DNA of 64,000 bases, from assembly GCA_044226535.1 (NCBI GenBank), contig JBGAGT010000010.1, positions 1-64,000 on the forward strand. Direction: 5' to 3'. A program made the translations under genes and the position numbers. The notes under the pieces are model-generated. The model ran no database searches and was not told where the DNA came from. It worked only from the letters and a program-made list of their open reading frames with translations. Source of the DNA: VBCG01 sp044226535 (GTDB lineage: Bacteria; Pseudomonadota; Gammaproteobacteria; Burkholderiales; Casimicrobiaceae). Positions 42,464 through 52,435 of the stretch are shown piece by piece. Numbering within the stretch: the first letter of the stretch is position 1; every line of letters begins with the position of its first letter.

Positions 42464-43044
42464 GCCGTCTTCTGCTCGTCGGGGACGGGAGGCAGCGGGA
42501 CGGGATCGGCGTAGGCGCCGGGCCGTTGCGCGTGCGCCACGCCGAACAGGCGCTCGCGGCGCGTCTGCGGCCGGGTGTGCAGGTAGCGCTCGAGCTCGTT
42601 CAGCGCGCGGCGATAGACCTCGCGCTTGAAGTCGATCACGCTTTCCAGCGGCACCCAGTAGTCGTGCCAGCGCCAGGCGTCGAACTCTGGGTGGTCGGTC
42701 GCGCGCAGGCTGACGTCGTTGTCGCGGCCGGTGAGCCGCAGCAGGAACCAGATCTGCTTCTGCCCGCGGTAGCTGCCGCGGTACTCGCGCTTCACCCAGT
42801 GTTGCGGAACGTCGTAGCGCAGCCAGTCGCGCGTCCGGCCGAGGATCCTGACGTGGTTGGGCTGCAGTCCGACTTCCTCGCGCAATTCACGGTACATCGC
42901 CCGCTCGGGCGTCTCACCGGAATTGATGCCACCTTGTGGAAATTGCCACGAGTGCTCGCGGATGCGCTTGCCCCAGAAGACGTGGTTCCTGGCGTTGACG
43001 ATGACGATGGCGACGTTCGGGCGGTACCCGTCGCGATCCAGCAT
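42460..43044 (-). CDS. rppH: RNA pyrophosphohydrolase
   Basis: A 194-residue Nudix enzyme that removes pyrophosphate from mRNA 5' ends and so triggers RNase E decay. The Nudix box is GGINSGETPERAMYRELREEVGL. The opening LDRDGYRPNVAIVIVN and the SWQFPQGG block are RppH-specific. The C-terminal about 50 residues form a Pro/Arg-rich tail. It converges on proB with a 4-bp overlap. Confidence 0.95.
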   Translation of the reverse strand: MLDRDGYRPNVAIVIVNARNHVFWGKRIREHSWQFPQGGINSGETPERAMYRELREEVGLQPNHVRILGRTRDWLRYDVPQHWVKREYRGSYRGQKQIWFLLRLTGRDNDVSLRATDHPEFDAWRWHDYWVPLESVIDFKREVYRRALNELERYLHTRPQTRRERLFGVAHAQRPGAYADPVPLPPVPDEQKTA

Positions 43045-43147
43045 CGCTGCCCCTTGCGATATCAGTTGAAGCCATTTTATCCACAGAGGCGCGCCCTTGG
43101 AAAGGGAGACGTGGCCGCCGCCCCTTTCGGCCGTCCCCCTGCCGGAG

Positions 43148-44338
43148 TCAGTGCGGGGCCGCGGCCTCGCGATCCTGCGACGCGGGGGCGCGCTCGGGCG
43201 GGTCCTCGACCCTCGCGGTCGGCGGCGCGCCCGCGGGCTTCCAGCCGAGCTGGATGACCTCGAAGTCGCCCGCCTTGAGCTTGGCGAAGGCCGGATTGAG
43301 GATGTCGTTGTCCCAGCGGGTGTCGAAGGTCCCGCCGATGTACATGTCGCTGCCGTTGTCGGCGACGATGAGGCCGTAGCGCTGCATCGCGCGGAAGATC
43401 TTCTGCACGTGCGGGTCGGAGCTGCGCGTCACCGGGTCGACGCCGTCGACCAGCTTGCGCAGCCGCAGCCGCGCACCGAGCGGCAGCGCGCCGACCGAGT
43501 CGCCGGCGACGTGCGAGGCCGGGTACACGTAGCCGTTGGTGTCGCGCACCGTGACGCGGAAGGCGTGGCCGATGTCGGTCACCGCGTCGTTCCAGGCCTC
43601 GTCGTAGCGCACGAGCCCGGGCAGGATGGCGAGCCCCGCGGCATCCGCCGACGTCCAGCCCTCGGTGCGGCGCGCGTTGGTGTAGAAGTCGAACACCGCG
43701 CCCGAGCCCGCGTACCACTGCGCGTGCGCGGTGTCGTACCAGACGTTGTAGAGCTCGAACAGTAGGCTCGCCTGGCAGTCGACGATGAGGAGGTGGCGGT
43801 CGGCGTCGGGACGCTGGTCGACGCGCCCGGGGGCGCCGCCCTCGACCCAGTGCGCCTGCATGATGGCCTCGGCGGGGACGGGATACCACGGGACCGGCTG
43901 CAGCGTGACCGGGTCGACGCCGTCGCTCTGGTCGGGCCAGTGGAACCTGACCGCAAGCCGCGGTTGCGTGACGCCGACCACCGCGTAGGGCATGCCATAG
44001 ATGTCGTCGCCGCCCGCGGTGCCGCCGAAGTCGGGGTGCAGCGAGCGCGTGGCGCCGACGTGGGTGATGTAGGCCGACGACGCGCCGTCGACCGGCGCCG
44101 ACGAGATGTCGGTGTTCCACCAGTTGTCGGCGGGGAAGAGCGGCCCGCTGCCGCGCAACGCGGCGCCCTGCGCCGGCAGCGGACCGGCGCAGGCGGGCAG
44201 CGCCGCGTGCAACGGCGCGGCCGCGAGCGTGGCGGCGAGCGTGGCCGCGGTCACGCGCGCCCGCGTGGCCGCGACGCGCCGCGAAACGGCCGGCTTGCGC
44301 GAAATGCGCGCCGCGCGGGATCCCGGGATGAATGCCAT
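43148..44338 (-). CDS. Secreted hypothetical protein
   Basis: A 396-residue exported protein with a long, basic N-terminal region (three Arg clusters within residues 1-30) and a hydrophobic stretch ending near AAPLHAALPA. The mature part contains FPADNWWNTDISSAPVDG, IVDCQASLLFELYNVWYD and IVADNGSDMYIGGTFDTRWDN, which look like an unnamed family with conserved Trp/Asp/Asn residues. No catalytic motif is known to me. It is monocistronic or weakly coupled to the VOC gene upstream (18 bp apart, same strand). A polysaccharide-active or binding role is only a guess. Confidence 0.75.
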   Translation of the reverse strand: MAFIPGSRAARISRKPAVSRRVAATRARVTAATLAATLAAAPLHAALPACAGPLPAQGAALRGSGPLFPADNWWNTDISSAPVDGASSAYITHVGATRSLHPDFGGTAGGDDIYGMPYAVVGVTQPRLAVRFHWPDQSDGVDPVTLQPVPWYPVPAEAIMQAHWVEGGAPGRVDQRPDADRHLLIVDCQASLLFELYNVWYDTAHAQWYAGSGAVFDFYTNARRTEGWTSADAAGLAILPGLVRYDEAWNDAVTDIGHAFRVTVRDTNGYVYPASHVAGDSVGALPLGARLRLRKLVDGVDPVTRSSDPHVQKIFRAMQRYGLIVADNGSDMYIGGTFDTRWDNDILNPAFAKLKAGDFEVIQLGWKPAGAPPTARVEDPPERAPASQDREAAAPH

Positions 44339-44356
44339 CCCGGAAATCTTACCGGT

Positions 44357-44773
44357 TCACGTTGCCACGTACACCATCCAGGTCACGCCGAACGGGTCCT
44401 TCACCATGCCGAAGGCCGGCGAGAAGAACGTCTTCTCGAGGGGCTGGATCACGCTGCCGCCCTTGCCGAGGCCGTCGAAGCTGCGCCGCGCCTCGGCTTC
44501 GCTCGCCACGGTGAGCGAGAGGCCGAAGCCCTCGAACTTCGGGTTGCCGCCGGCGAAGCCGTCCGACATCAGCAGGGTCGAGCCGCCGATCGACACGCTG
44601 GCGTGCATCACCTTGTCGGCGGGCGGCGCCGAGCCGTCGGGGCATTGACCGGGGCCGGCGGGAGCGTCGCTGTAGCGCATCAGCATCTGCACCTCGGCAC
44701 CGACGGCCTGCTTGTAGAACGCGATCGCTTCCTCGCAGCGGCCTTCGTAGAACACATAGGGCGTGACTTGCAT
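44357..44773 (-). CDS. VOC (PhnB-like) family protein
   Basis: A 138-residue vicinal-oxygen-chelate protein of the PhnB/glyoxalase-like type. Recognisable parts are VFYEGRCEEAIAFYKQAVGAEV and FFSPAFGMVKDPFGVTWMV, two halves of the paired beta-alpha-beta-beta-beta units. The ATG at 44773 is chosen because the AGGAG site has correct spacing there; the ATG at 44779 is too close. The gene is divergent from a TetR regulator with a palindrome between them, so it may be its target. Confidence 0.9.
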   Translation of the reverse strand: MQVTPYVFYEGRCEEAIAFYKQAVGAEVQMLMRYSDAPAGPGQCPDGSAPPADKVMHASVSIGGSTLLMSDGFAGGNPKFEGFGLSLTVASEAEARRSFDGLGKGGSVIQPLEKTFFSPAFGMVKDPFGVTWMVYVAT

Positions 44774-44827
44774 GGGCATCTCCTGGGGTTGGACGCACGG
44801 CCGCGGGCCTCGCGCCGCGGGAGCGGA

Positions 44828-44885
44828 TTGACGTATATGTGTACGCCGTCCACAATAAGCTAGCACGACAAATGGACACTGTCCA
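44828..44885. promoter_or_regulatory. Divergent promoter and TetR operator candidate
   Basis: TTGACG (44828-44833), 17 nt, CACAAT is a weak sigma-70 match toward the TetR gene. The perfect palindrome TGGACAcTGTCCA (44873-44885) lies just downstream, with a further GTCCACA half-site near 44849. This is a typical place for a TetR operator. Confidence 0.6.
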
Positions 44886-44894
44886 CATTTCCGC

Positions 44895-45554
44895 GTGAAC
44901 ACGCGTTCAGATTCGCCGCCGTCGCGGCGCAGCACCTATCGCCACGGCGATCTCGCGCGCGCCCTGCTCGACGCCGGCATCGCGCTGGCGCGCGAAGGCG
45001 GGCCCGACGCTGTGGTGCTGCGCGAGGCCACGCGCCGCGCGGGCGTCGTGCCCAACGCGGCCTATCGCCATTTCGCCAGCCGCGAGGCACTGCTGCAGGC
45101 GGTGCGCGCCGCCGCGCTGACGCGGCTCGCGCGCGCCATGGAGGACGCGGTCGCGCGTGACATGAAGGCGCGCCGCAGCGAGGCCGAGCGCGCACGCGCG
45201 GGCCTTCGCGCCATCGGCCGCTCCTACGTCGCGTTCGCACGCGGCGAGCCGGGCCTTTTCCGCACGGCCTTCGCGGTGCCGCTCGACCCACGCAATGCGC
45301 AGGGGCTCACCACCACCGGCGCGTCGGGCCTCAACCCCTTCGAACTCCTCGGCGCGGCGCTCGACCGCCTGGTCGCCGCGGGGCTGATGGCGCCGCGCCA
45401 CCGCGCGGGCGCCGAATACCTCGCATGGTCGTCAGTGCACGGCCTCGCCCTGCTCGCGATCGAGGGGCCGCTGCGCGGCTTCGACGACGCGGCGATCGAG
45501 GCGATCGAGCGCGCGCTGCTGCAGATGGTCGAGGACGGGCTCACGCGGCGCTGA
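44895..45554 (+). CDS. TetR family transcriptional regulator
   Basis: A 219-residue TetR-type repressor. The N-terminal helix-turn-helix ends with VPNAAYRHFASREALLQAV (about 52-70). The C-terminal ligand domain has FELLGAALDRLVAAGLM. The start is the GTG at 44895. The gene is divergent from the VOC gene and preceded by a 13-bp palindrome. A set of aminotransferase and ABC transporter genes follows on the same strand, but no coupling is apparent. Confidence 0.92.
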   Translation: MNTRSDSPPSRRSTYRHGDLARALLDAGIALAREGGPDAVVLREATRRAGVVPNAAYRHFASREALLQAVRAAALTRLARAMEDAVARDMKARRSEAERARAGLRAIGRSYVAFARGEPGLFRTAFAVPLDPRNAQGLTTTGASGLNPFELLGAALDRLVAAGLMAPRHRAGAEYLAWSSVHGLALLAIEGPLRGFDDAAIEAIERALLQMVEDGLTRR

Positions 45555-45620
45555 AATCCCGCCGTGTTAAAGTCGAAGGCCCCGCCGCTTTGCCCACGCG
45601 CTTCACCAACGGAGTGTCCC

Positions 45621-46766
45621 GTGCCCGGTCTCCTGCCCAACGTCGATCCCGACGGCCTGCTCGAATTCTCGGTGGTCTTCACCGACCGCTCGCTCAACCA
45701 CATGTCGCAGCGCTTCCAGGGCGTGATGCGCGACATCGCCGGCGTGCTGAAGCACGCCTACAACGCGCGCTCGGCGATCGTGGTGCCGGGTGGCGGCAGC
45801 TACGGCATGGAATCGGTGGCGCGGCAGTTCGCCGGCGGCAAGCACGTGATGGTGCTGCGCAACGGCTGGTTCAGCTATCGCTGGACGCAGATCTTCGACA
45901 TGGGCGCGATCCCCTCGTCGTGCACGGTGCTGAAGGCGCGCCAGCCGCGACCGGGACCCAAGGCCGCATGGACCCCCGCCCCCATCGGCGAGGTGGTCGC
46001 GGCGATCCGCGCCGAACGCCCTGCCGTGGTGTTCGCCGCGCACGTCGAGACCGCTTCGGGGATCATCCTGCCCGACGAGTACCTCGCCGCCGTCGCCGAG
46101 GCCGTGCATTCGGTGGGCGGCCTCTTCGTGCTCGACTGCATCGCATCGGGCGCGATCTGGGTCGACATGGAGGCCTGCGGCGTCGACGTGCTGATCAGCG
46201 CGCCGCAGAAGGGCTGGAGCAGCACGCCCGGTGTCGCGCTGGTGATGCTCGCGTCGCGCGGACGCGAGGCGATCGACGCGACCACCAGCAGCAGCTTCGC
46301 GATGGACTTGAAGAAGTGGCTCGCCATCATGGAGACCTACGAGAAGGGCGGCCACGGCTACCACGCAACCATGCCCACCGATTCGCTGTTGCGCCTGCGC
46401 GACACCATGAAGGAGACCGAGCGCTTCGGCTTCGAGCGCGCGCGCGACGCCCAGTGGGAGCTCGGCCGCAAGGTACGCGCGGCGCTGGCGCGCGCGGGCT
46501 TCCCCTCGGTGGCGGCCGAAGGCTTCGCCGCGCCGGGCGTGGTGGTGAGCTACACCGACGACAAGGACATCCAGTCGGGGCGCAAGTTCGCCGCACAGGG
46601 CCTGCAGATCGCCGCCGGCGTGCCGCTGCAATGCGACGAGCCCGCCGACTACGCGACCTTCCGACTCGGCCTCTTCGGCCTCGAGAAGCTCGGCAACGTC
46701 GACCGCACGGTGGCGGCGCTGGAAAAGGCCATCGCCGCGGTCGGCGAGCCGGCGACGGCGAAGTAG
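45621..46766 (+). CDS. Class V PLP aminotransferase (alanine/serine-glyoxylate type)
   Basis: A 381-residue fold-type I aminotransferase. The PLP lysine lies in SAPQKGWSSTPG (K197) and the Asp that contacts the pyridine ring in VLDCIASG (D172). HVETASGI and GGGSYGMES are further family markers. The likely reaction is transfer from alanine or serine to glyoxylate, or a related amine-pyruvate step. The GTG at 45621 has a GGAG site; the upstream frame is not conserved. It stands alone, 67 bp after the TetR gene. Confidence 0.9.
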   Translation: MPGLLPNVDPDGLLEFSVVFTDRSLNHMSQRFQGVMRDIAGVLKHAYNARSAIVVPGGGSYGMESVARQFAGGKHVMVLRNGWFSYRWTQIFDMGAIPSSCTVLKARQPRPGPKAAWTPAPIGEVVAAIRAERPAVVFAAHVETASGIILPDEYLAAVAEAVHSVGGLFVLDCIASGAIWVDMEACGVDVLISAPQKGWSSTPGVALVMLASRGREAIDATTSSSFAMDLKKWLAIMETYEKGGHGYHATMPTDSLLRLRDTMKETERFGFERARDAQWELGRKVRAALARAGFPSVAAEGFAAPGVVVSYTDDKDIQSGRKFAAQGLQIAAGVPLQCDEPADYATFRLGLFGLEKLGNVDRTVAALEKAIAAVGEPATAK

Positions 46767-46884
46767 CAGGCGTTTCAGGCCGCCGCGACCCGCCGCGGCG
46801 CACAAATGTGCACGGGTCCGGTGCGCGCGCGGCGGGCGTGCCCACCAGCCACCGCGCATTTGAACATCCGCCTTTGCGAACGTG

Positions 46885-46911
46885 GCGTGATTGGTTATCC
46901 TGCAATCACGC
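46885..46911. promoter_or_regulatory. Perfect inverted repeat upstream of the sugar ABC operon
   Basis: GCGTGATTG (46885-46893), 9-nt spacer, CAATCACGC (46903-46911): a perfect 9-bp inverted repeat, 51 bp before the start codon of the binding protein. It is a candidate operator for a dimeric regulator. No regulator gene is adjacent. Confidence 0.6.
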
Positions 46912-46961
46912 GAGGACGGCGCACGATCGTCCCGCGCATCGCCATCCCGGAGGAACTCCCC

Positions 46962-48251
46962 GTGTCCATCGCACTACGACATAGCCTGCGCGCCTTCGCG
47001 ACGCTCGCGTTCGCCGCGCTCGCGGCCCTGTCGACGCCCGCGCGCGCCGCCGACCCCGTCGAGCTTCAGCTGCTGTTCCCGATCGCCGTCGGCGGGCCGC
47101 TGACGCAGATCATGGACAAGCTCGTGGCGCGCTACCACGAGACGCACCCCGCCGTGGTGGTCAAGGCGATCTACTCGGGCACCTACGACGAGACGATGAC
47201 CAAGGCGCGAGCGCAGTTCAAGGCCGGGCAGCCACCCGACGTGCTGATCGCGAGCGCCGTCGAGCTCTTCAACCTCCGCGACCTCGACATGATCGTCTCG
47301 TACGAGGACGCGCTCAAGGGCACCGACACCGGCTGGACCAAGCGCTTCTACGAGGCGTTCATGGTCAACAGCACGCAGGACGGCAAGACCTGGGGCCTGC
47401 CGTTCCAGCGCTCGACGATCATCCAGTATTACAACAAGGACGCGTTCCGCAAGGCCGGACTCGACCCGAACCACCCGCCGGCGACGTGGGAGGAACTGCG
47501 CGACATGTCGCTCAAGCTGCGTGACGCGGGGGGCGTCAAGTACGGCTTCCAGATCCCGTCGGACAACTTCGGCGATTGGCTGTTCGCGGCGCTGGCGTGG
47601 CAGAACGGCGTCGCGCTGGTGAGCCCCGACGGCAAGCACGCGTACTTCAACGACCCGCGCGCTGTCGAGGCACTGCAGTACTGGGTCGACCTCGGCAAGG
47701 CCGGGGCCGTGCCGAAGGGCTCGGTGTCGTGGGCCACGACGCCGAAGGACTTCGTCGAAGGCAAGGTCGCCATCATGTGGACCACCACCGGCAACCTCAC
47801 CAACGTGCGCAAGCAGGCGAAGTTCGACTTCGGCGTGTCGCCGCTGCCCGCGCACCGGCAGCCCGGCTCGCCGACCGGCGGCGCCAACCTCTACGTGTTC
47901 AAGACCGGCGAAGCCGCCAAGGAGCGCGCCGCCGCCGAGTTCGCCAAATGGATGAGCGACCCAGAGCAGGCCGCGGAGTGGAGCATCGCGACGGGCTACG
48001 TCGGCTCCAGCCAGGCGGCGTATGACACGCCTGCGATGAAGGCCTATGTCGCGTCGTTCCCCGCGGCGGTGGTGGCGCGCGACCAGCTCGCGCACTACAC
48101 GCGCTCGCTCGGCCTGCACGGCAACGGCCGCGCCACGGCGGCGCTATCCGACGCGATCCAGGCCGCGTTGACCGGCACGAAGACGCCGAAGGAGGCGCTC
48201 GACGGCGCGCAGAAGACGGCCGACGGCGTTCTCGCCCGCTTCCAGAAGTAG
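46962..48251 (+). CDS. ABC transporter substrate-binding protein (UgpB-like)
   Basis: A 429-residue periplasmic binding protein of family 1. A signal peptide (about 1-28, STPARA) is followed by ADPVELQLLFPI and typical blocks such as GLPFQRSTIIQYYNKDAFRKAGLDP and FVEGKVAIMWTTTGNL. The family includes binders of glycerol-3-phosphate and sugars; the ligand is unknown here. The GTG at 46962 follows a GGAGGA site. It is the first gene of a complete importer operon. Confidence 0.92.
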   Translation: MSIALRHSLRAFATLAFAALAALSTPARAADPVELQLLFPIAVGGPLTQIMDKLVARYHETHPAVVVKAIYSGTYDETMTKARAQFKAGQPPDVLIASAVELFNLRDLDMIVSYEDALKGTDTGWTKRFYEAFMVNSTQDGKTWGLPFQRSTIIQYYNKDAFRKAGLDPNHPPATWEELRDMSLKLRDAGGVKYGFQIPSDNFGDWLFAALAWQNGVALVSPDGKHAYFNDPRAVEALQYWVDLGKAGAVPKGSVSWATTPKDFVEGKVAIMWTTTGNLTNVRKQAKFDFGVSPLPAHRQPGSPTGGANLYVFKTGEAAKERAAAEFAKWMSDPEQAAEWSIATGYVGSSQAAYDTPAMKAYVASFPAAVVARDQLAHYTRSLGLHGNGRATAALSDAIQAALTGTKTPKEALDGAQKTADGVLARFQK

Positions 48252-48283
48252 CGCGGCGCGGCCCAGCGCCTGGTCGACCGGGG

Positions 48284-49380
<1,097 letters not shown>

Positions 49381-49384
<4 letters not shown>

Positions 49385-50283
49385 TCGCGACCGGCGCGCC
49401 GGCAGCGGCATCGGCGAGCGCGGCATCGCGCGCACGACGCGACACGCTCGGTGGATGGGCGCTGGTCGCACCCTCGCTCGCCGTCATCGCCGCGTTCACC
49501 ATCTACCCGGTGGTGCTGTCGCTGGTGCACGCGTTCACTGCGCCTCACGGCGGTGTCACGCTGCAGCAGGTGCAGGCGATGGTCGACGACGAGGTCCTGC
49601 ACAAGGTCTTCGTCAACAACCTCGTCTTCGCCGCGGTCACCGTGCCGGCGAGCATCGTCATCGCGCTGGCGATGGCGCTGTGGGTCAACGGCAGGATCCG
49701 CGGACGGAGCTTCCTGCGCCTCGCGTTCTTCACGCCCACCGTGCTGCCGATGGTCGCCGCCGCGAGCATCTGGCTCTATTTCTACACCCCGTCGTACGGC
49801 CCGATCGACCGCCTGCTGCACGTCTTCGGCGTGCCGAGCCACAACTGGCTCGGTACGCCGGAGACAGCGCTTCCGGCGGTCATGGTGGTGACGATCTGGA
49901 AGGAGGCGGGGTTCTTCATGATCTTCTACCTCGCGGGCCTGCAGAACATGCCGCCGGAGCTCGAGGAGGCGTCGCAGCTCGAGGGGGCGTCGGCGTGGTA
50001 CCACTTCCGCCGCGTGACGCTGCCGCTGCTGATGCCGACCACGCTCTTCGTCATGGTCGTCGCTGTCACCGCGTCGTTCAAGCAGGTCGAGCACATCTTC
50101 GTCATGACCCGCGGCGGCCCCGACAACGCGAGCAGCCTCCTGCTCTACTACATCTACAAGGTCGCGTTCACGTTCTACGACGAGCATTACGCCGCGGTGC
50201 TGACGCTGGTGCTCGTCGCAACCCTGCTGCTGCTCGCGCTCGTGCAGTTCCGCGTGCTCGAGCGGCGCATCCATTACCGATGA
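49381..50283 (+). CDS. ABC transporter permease (UgpA-like)
   Basis: A 300-residue inner-membrane permease with about six helices. The EAA loop is EEASQLEGASAWYHFRRVTLPLLMPT (about 198-223). A positively charged N-terminus of about 25 residues precedes helix 1. It starts on the ATPase stop (ATGA) and ends on the next start (ATGA), so translation of the whole operon is coupled. Confidence 0.92.
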
Positions 50284-51113
50284 GGACGACGCCCTCCACG
50301 CTCGGGATCGGCGCGCTGCGCGCGCTGTCGACCGCCGTCGCGTGGCTCGTCGCGCTGGCGTGGCTCGCGCCGCTGGCCTATGCGCTGTGGGCGTCGCTGC
50401 ACGGTGCCGCCGACGAGACGCGCTTCGCGCTCGATGCGCCGTTGACGCTCTCCAATTTCGTCGACGCCTGGCACGCGGCGCCATTCGGGCGCTACTACCT
50501 CAACACGATCGTGCTGGTGCTCGGCATCCTGGTCGTGCAGCTCGTCCTGAGCACGCTTGCCGCTTACGCGTTCGCCACGGTGCCGTTCCGCGGCGGCGGC
50601 ATCGCGTTCTGGCTGGTGCTCGTGCAGCTCGTCATCGCCCCCGACGTGCTCATCTCCGAGAACTACAACACCATGGCGAAGCTCGGCCTCGTCGACACGC
50701 TGACCGCGATAGGGCTGCCGTTCTTCGCCAGCGCCTTCGCGATCTTCCTGCTGCGCCAGGCGTTCAAGTCGGTGCCGAAGGAACTCGACGAGGCGGCCGA
50801 GATCGAGGGCTGCTCGCGGCTCATGCGCCTGTGGAAGGTCTACGTGCCGCTGGCGAGGCCCACCTATGTGGCCTTTGCGCTGGTGTCGGTCGCCGCCCAC
50901 TGGAACATGCTGCTGTGGCCGATCGTCGTCACCAACCGGCCCGAGAGCAGGCCGCTCACCGTCGGCCTCGCGATCTTCGCGGGGCAGGAAGCCGGCGTGA
51001 GCTGGGCGATGCTGTCGGCGGCGACGGTGATCATCATCGCGCCGCTCCTCGTCGCGTTCCTCGTCTTCCAGCGCCAGTTCGTGCAGAGCTTCATGCGCGC
51101 CGGCATCCGCTGA
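50280..51113 (+). CDS. ABC transporter permease (UgpE-like)
   Basis: A 277-residue permease, about six helices, with the EAA loop DEAAEIEGCSRLMRLWKVYVPLARPT. It completes the SBP-ATPase-permease-permease importer. A dispersed repeat fragment lies 17 bp after its stop, and panE converges from the other side. Confidence 0.92.
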   Translation: MRTTPSTLGIGALRALSTAVAWLVALAWLAPLAYALWASLHGAADETRFALDAPLTLSNFVDAWHAAPFGRYYLNTIVLVLGILVVQLVLSTLAAYAFATVPFRGGGIAFWLVLVQLVIAPDVLISENYNTMAKLGLVDTLTAIGLPFFASAFAIFLLRQAFKSVPKELDEAAEIEGCSRLMRLWKVYVPLARPTYVAFALVSVAAHWNMLLWPIVVTNRPESRPLTVGLAIFAGQEAGVSWAMLSAATVIIIAPLLVAFLVFQRQFVQSFMRAGIR

Positions 51114-51130
51114 AACGCGTCGCGTTGATC

Positions 51131-51165
51131 CCGCTTGCGCGGGGATGACGGCGTCGGGGGATGAC
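51131..51165. repeat. Dispersed repeat, inverted copy plus partial unit
   Basis: CCCGCTTGCGCGGGGATGAC (51130-51149) is an inverted copy with loop GCAA on the other strand, followed by a truncated GGGGGATGAC. The stop codon of panE lies 2 bp beyond it. Confidence 0.85.
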
Positions 51166-51167
51166 GT

Positions 51168-52178
51168 TCAGGCCGCGATCGGCAGCAGCACGCGGCGCGC
51201 GTTCTCGGCCTGCATGGTCCGCTGCAGCAGCACCAGCAGCGCGTGCACGGCCTCGATGTTGGGCGTGGCGATGCCGGTGAGCTGCCCGAGCTCGAGCACC
51301 GAGCCGATCAGCGCGTCGATCTCGATCGCCCGTCCCGCCTCGACGTCCTGCAGCGTCGACGTCTTGTGGCGCCCCACCTTCTGCGCACCGTCGATGCGCC
51401 GGTCGATCGACACGCGGAAGCTCGCGCCGAGCTTCTCGGCGATGGCCTGCGCCTCGGCCATCATGCGCTGGGCGAGCGCGCGCGTGGCAGGCTCGTCGCA
51501 GATATCGGACAGCGGCGCATGCGTCAGCGCGCTGATGGGATTGAAGGTCATGTTGCCCCAGAGCTTCAACCAGATCTCGCTGCGGATGTCGTTGAGCACC
51601 GGCGCCTTGAAGCCCGCCGCGTTGAGGATCTCGGAAAGCCGCACGACGCGCGCAGTCTCGCTGTTGTCGGGCTCGCCGAGCGGCAAGCGCATGCCCTCGA
51701 CGTGGCGGATCACCCCGGGTGCGGCGATCTCGCCCGCGGGATAGACCACGCTGCCGACGACGCGGCGCGCCTCGATCGCCGCCTCGATGACGCCGTCGGG
51801 ATCGGCGGTCTTCAGGCGATGGCCGGCATACGGGCCCTCGAGCCGCTGGAAGTACCACCACGGCAGGCCGTTCTGCATCGTGACCACCGGCGTCGCCGCG
51901 CCGTACAGCGCGCGCATGGCGGGCGCGATGGCAGCGATCTGGTTGGCCTTGACGCACAGGAACACGACGTCGTGGACGCCGGCCTCGGCGCAGTCCGAGG
52001 TCGCCGCGACGCGGGCGACTTCCTCGCGACCGTCGGCGTGGAGGAGCTTGAGGCCGCTGGCGCGGATGGCGGCGAGGTGTGCGCCGCGCGCGATCACCGT
52101 GACGTCCTGCCCGCTGTTGGCCAGGCGGACGGCCAGCAGGCCTCCGATGGCACCGGCTCCCACAACCGCGATTTTCAT
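51168..52178 (-). CDS. panE: 2-dehydropantoate 2-reductase family protein
   Basis: A 336-residue ketopantoate reductase-family enzyme. The N-terminal Rossmann motif is VVGAGAIGG (about 5-13). The catalytic-domain block EIWLKLWGNMTFNPISALTH contains the family's Lys and Asn. It would reduce ketopantoate to pantoate with NADPH in pantothenate and CoA synthesis; paralogues for other ketoacids exist, so substrate is not certain. The ATG at 52178 begins the nucleotide-binding strand. It is about 30 residues longer than the classical enzyme. Confidence 0.88.
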   Translation of the reverse strand: MKIAVVGAGAIGGLLAVRLANSGQDVTVIARGAHLAAIRASGLKLLHADGREEVARVAATSDCAEAGVHDVVFLCVKANQIAAIAPAMRALYGAATPVVTMQNGLPWWYFQRLEGPYAGHRLKTADPDGVIEAAIEARRVVGSVVYPAGEIAAPGVIRHVEGMRLPLGEPDNSETARVVRLSEILNAAGFKAPVLNDIRSEIWLKLWGNMTFNPISALTHAPLSDICDEPATRALAQRMMAEAQAIAEKLGASFRVSIDRRIDGAQKVGRHKTSTLQDVEAGRAIEIDALIGSVLELGQLTGIATPNIEAVHALLVLLQRTMQAENARRVLLPIAA

Positions 52179-52333
52179 GGCATGCCCTTCCCGTTCACGA
52201 TGCGCCTCGCGGCGACCGCAGCAGGGATCGCTGCGGCGCAATATGCGGTCAGACGGGTATCCGGCGCCCGTCTGCCACTCGGGGGCGCATGCGATAGGCT
52301 ACCACGGTCCCCGCCGGGTTTGTTGCGGTGCGG

Positions 52334-52427
52334 AAGGGGGTGACGGGTGGGCCCCCGCTTTCGCGGGGGTGACGGGTGGGGCTTTCGCGGGGGTGACGGG
52401 TGGGGCTTTCGCGGGGGTGACGGGTGG
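52334..52427. repeat. Tandem 24-bp half-unit array
   Basis: One complete inverted hairpin (CCCCCGCTTTCGCGGGGGTG, about 52352) is followed by two 24-bp units (GCTTTCGCGGGGGTGACGGG) at 52381 and 52405. As at 2593, the tandem units contain only half of the hairpin. It separates panE from the pirin gene. Confidence 0.88.
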
Positions 52428-52435
52428 CCGGCGGC

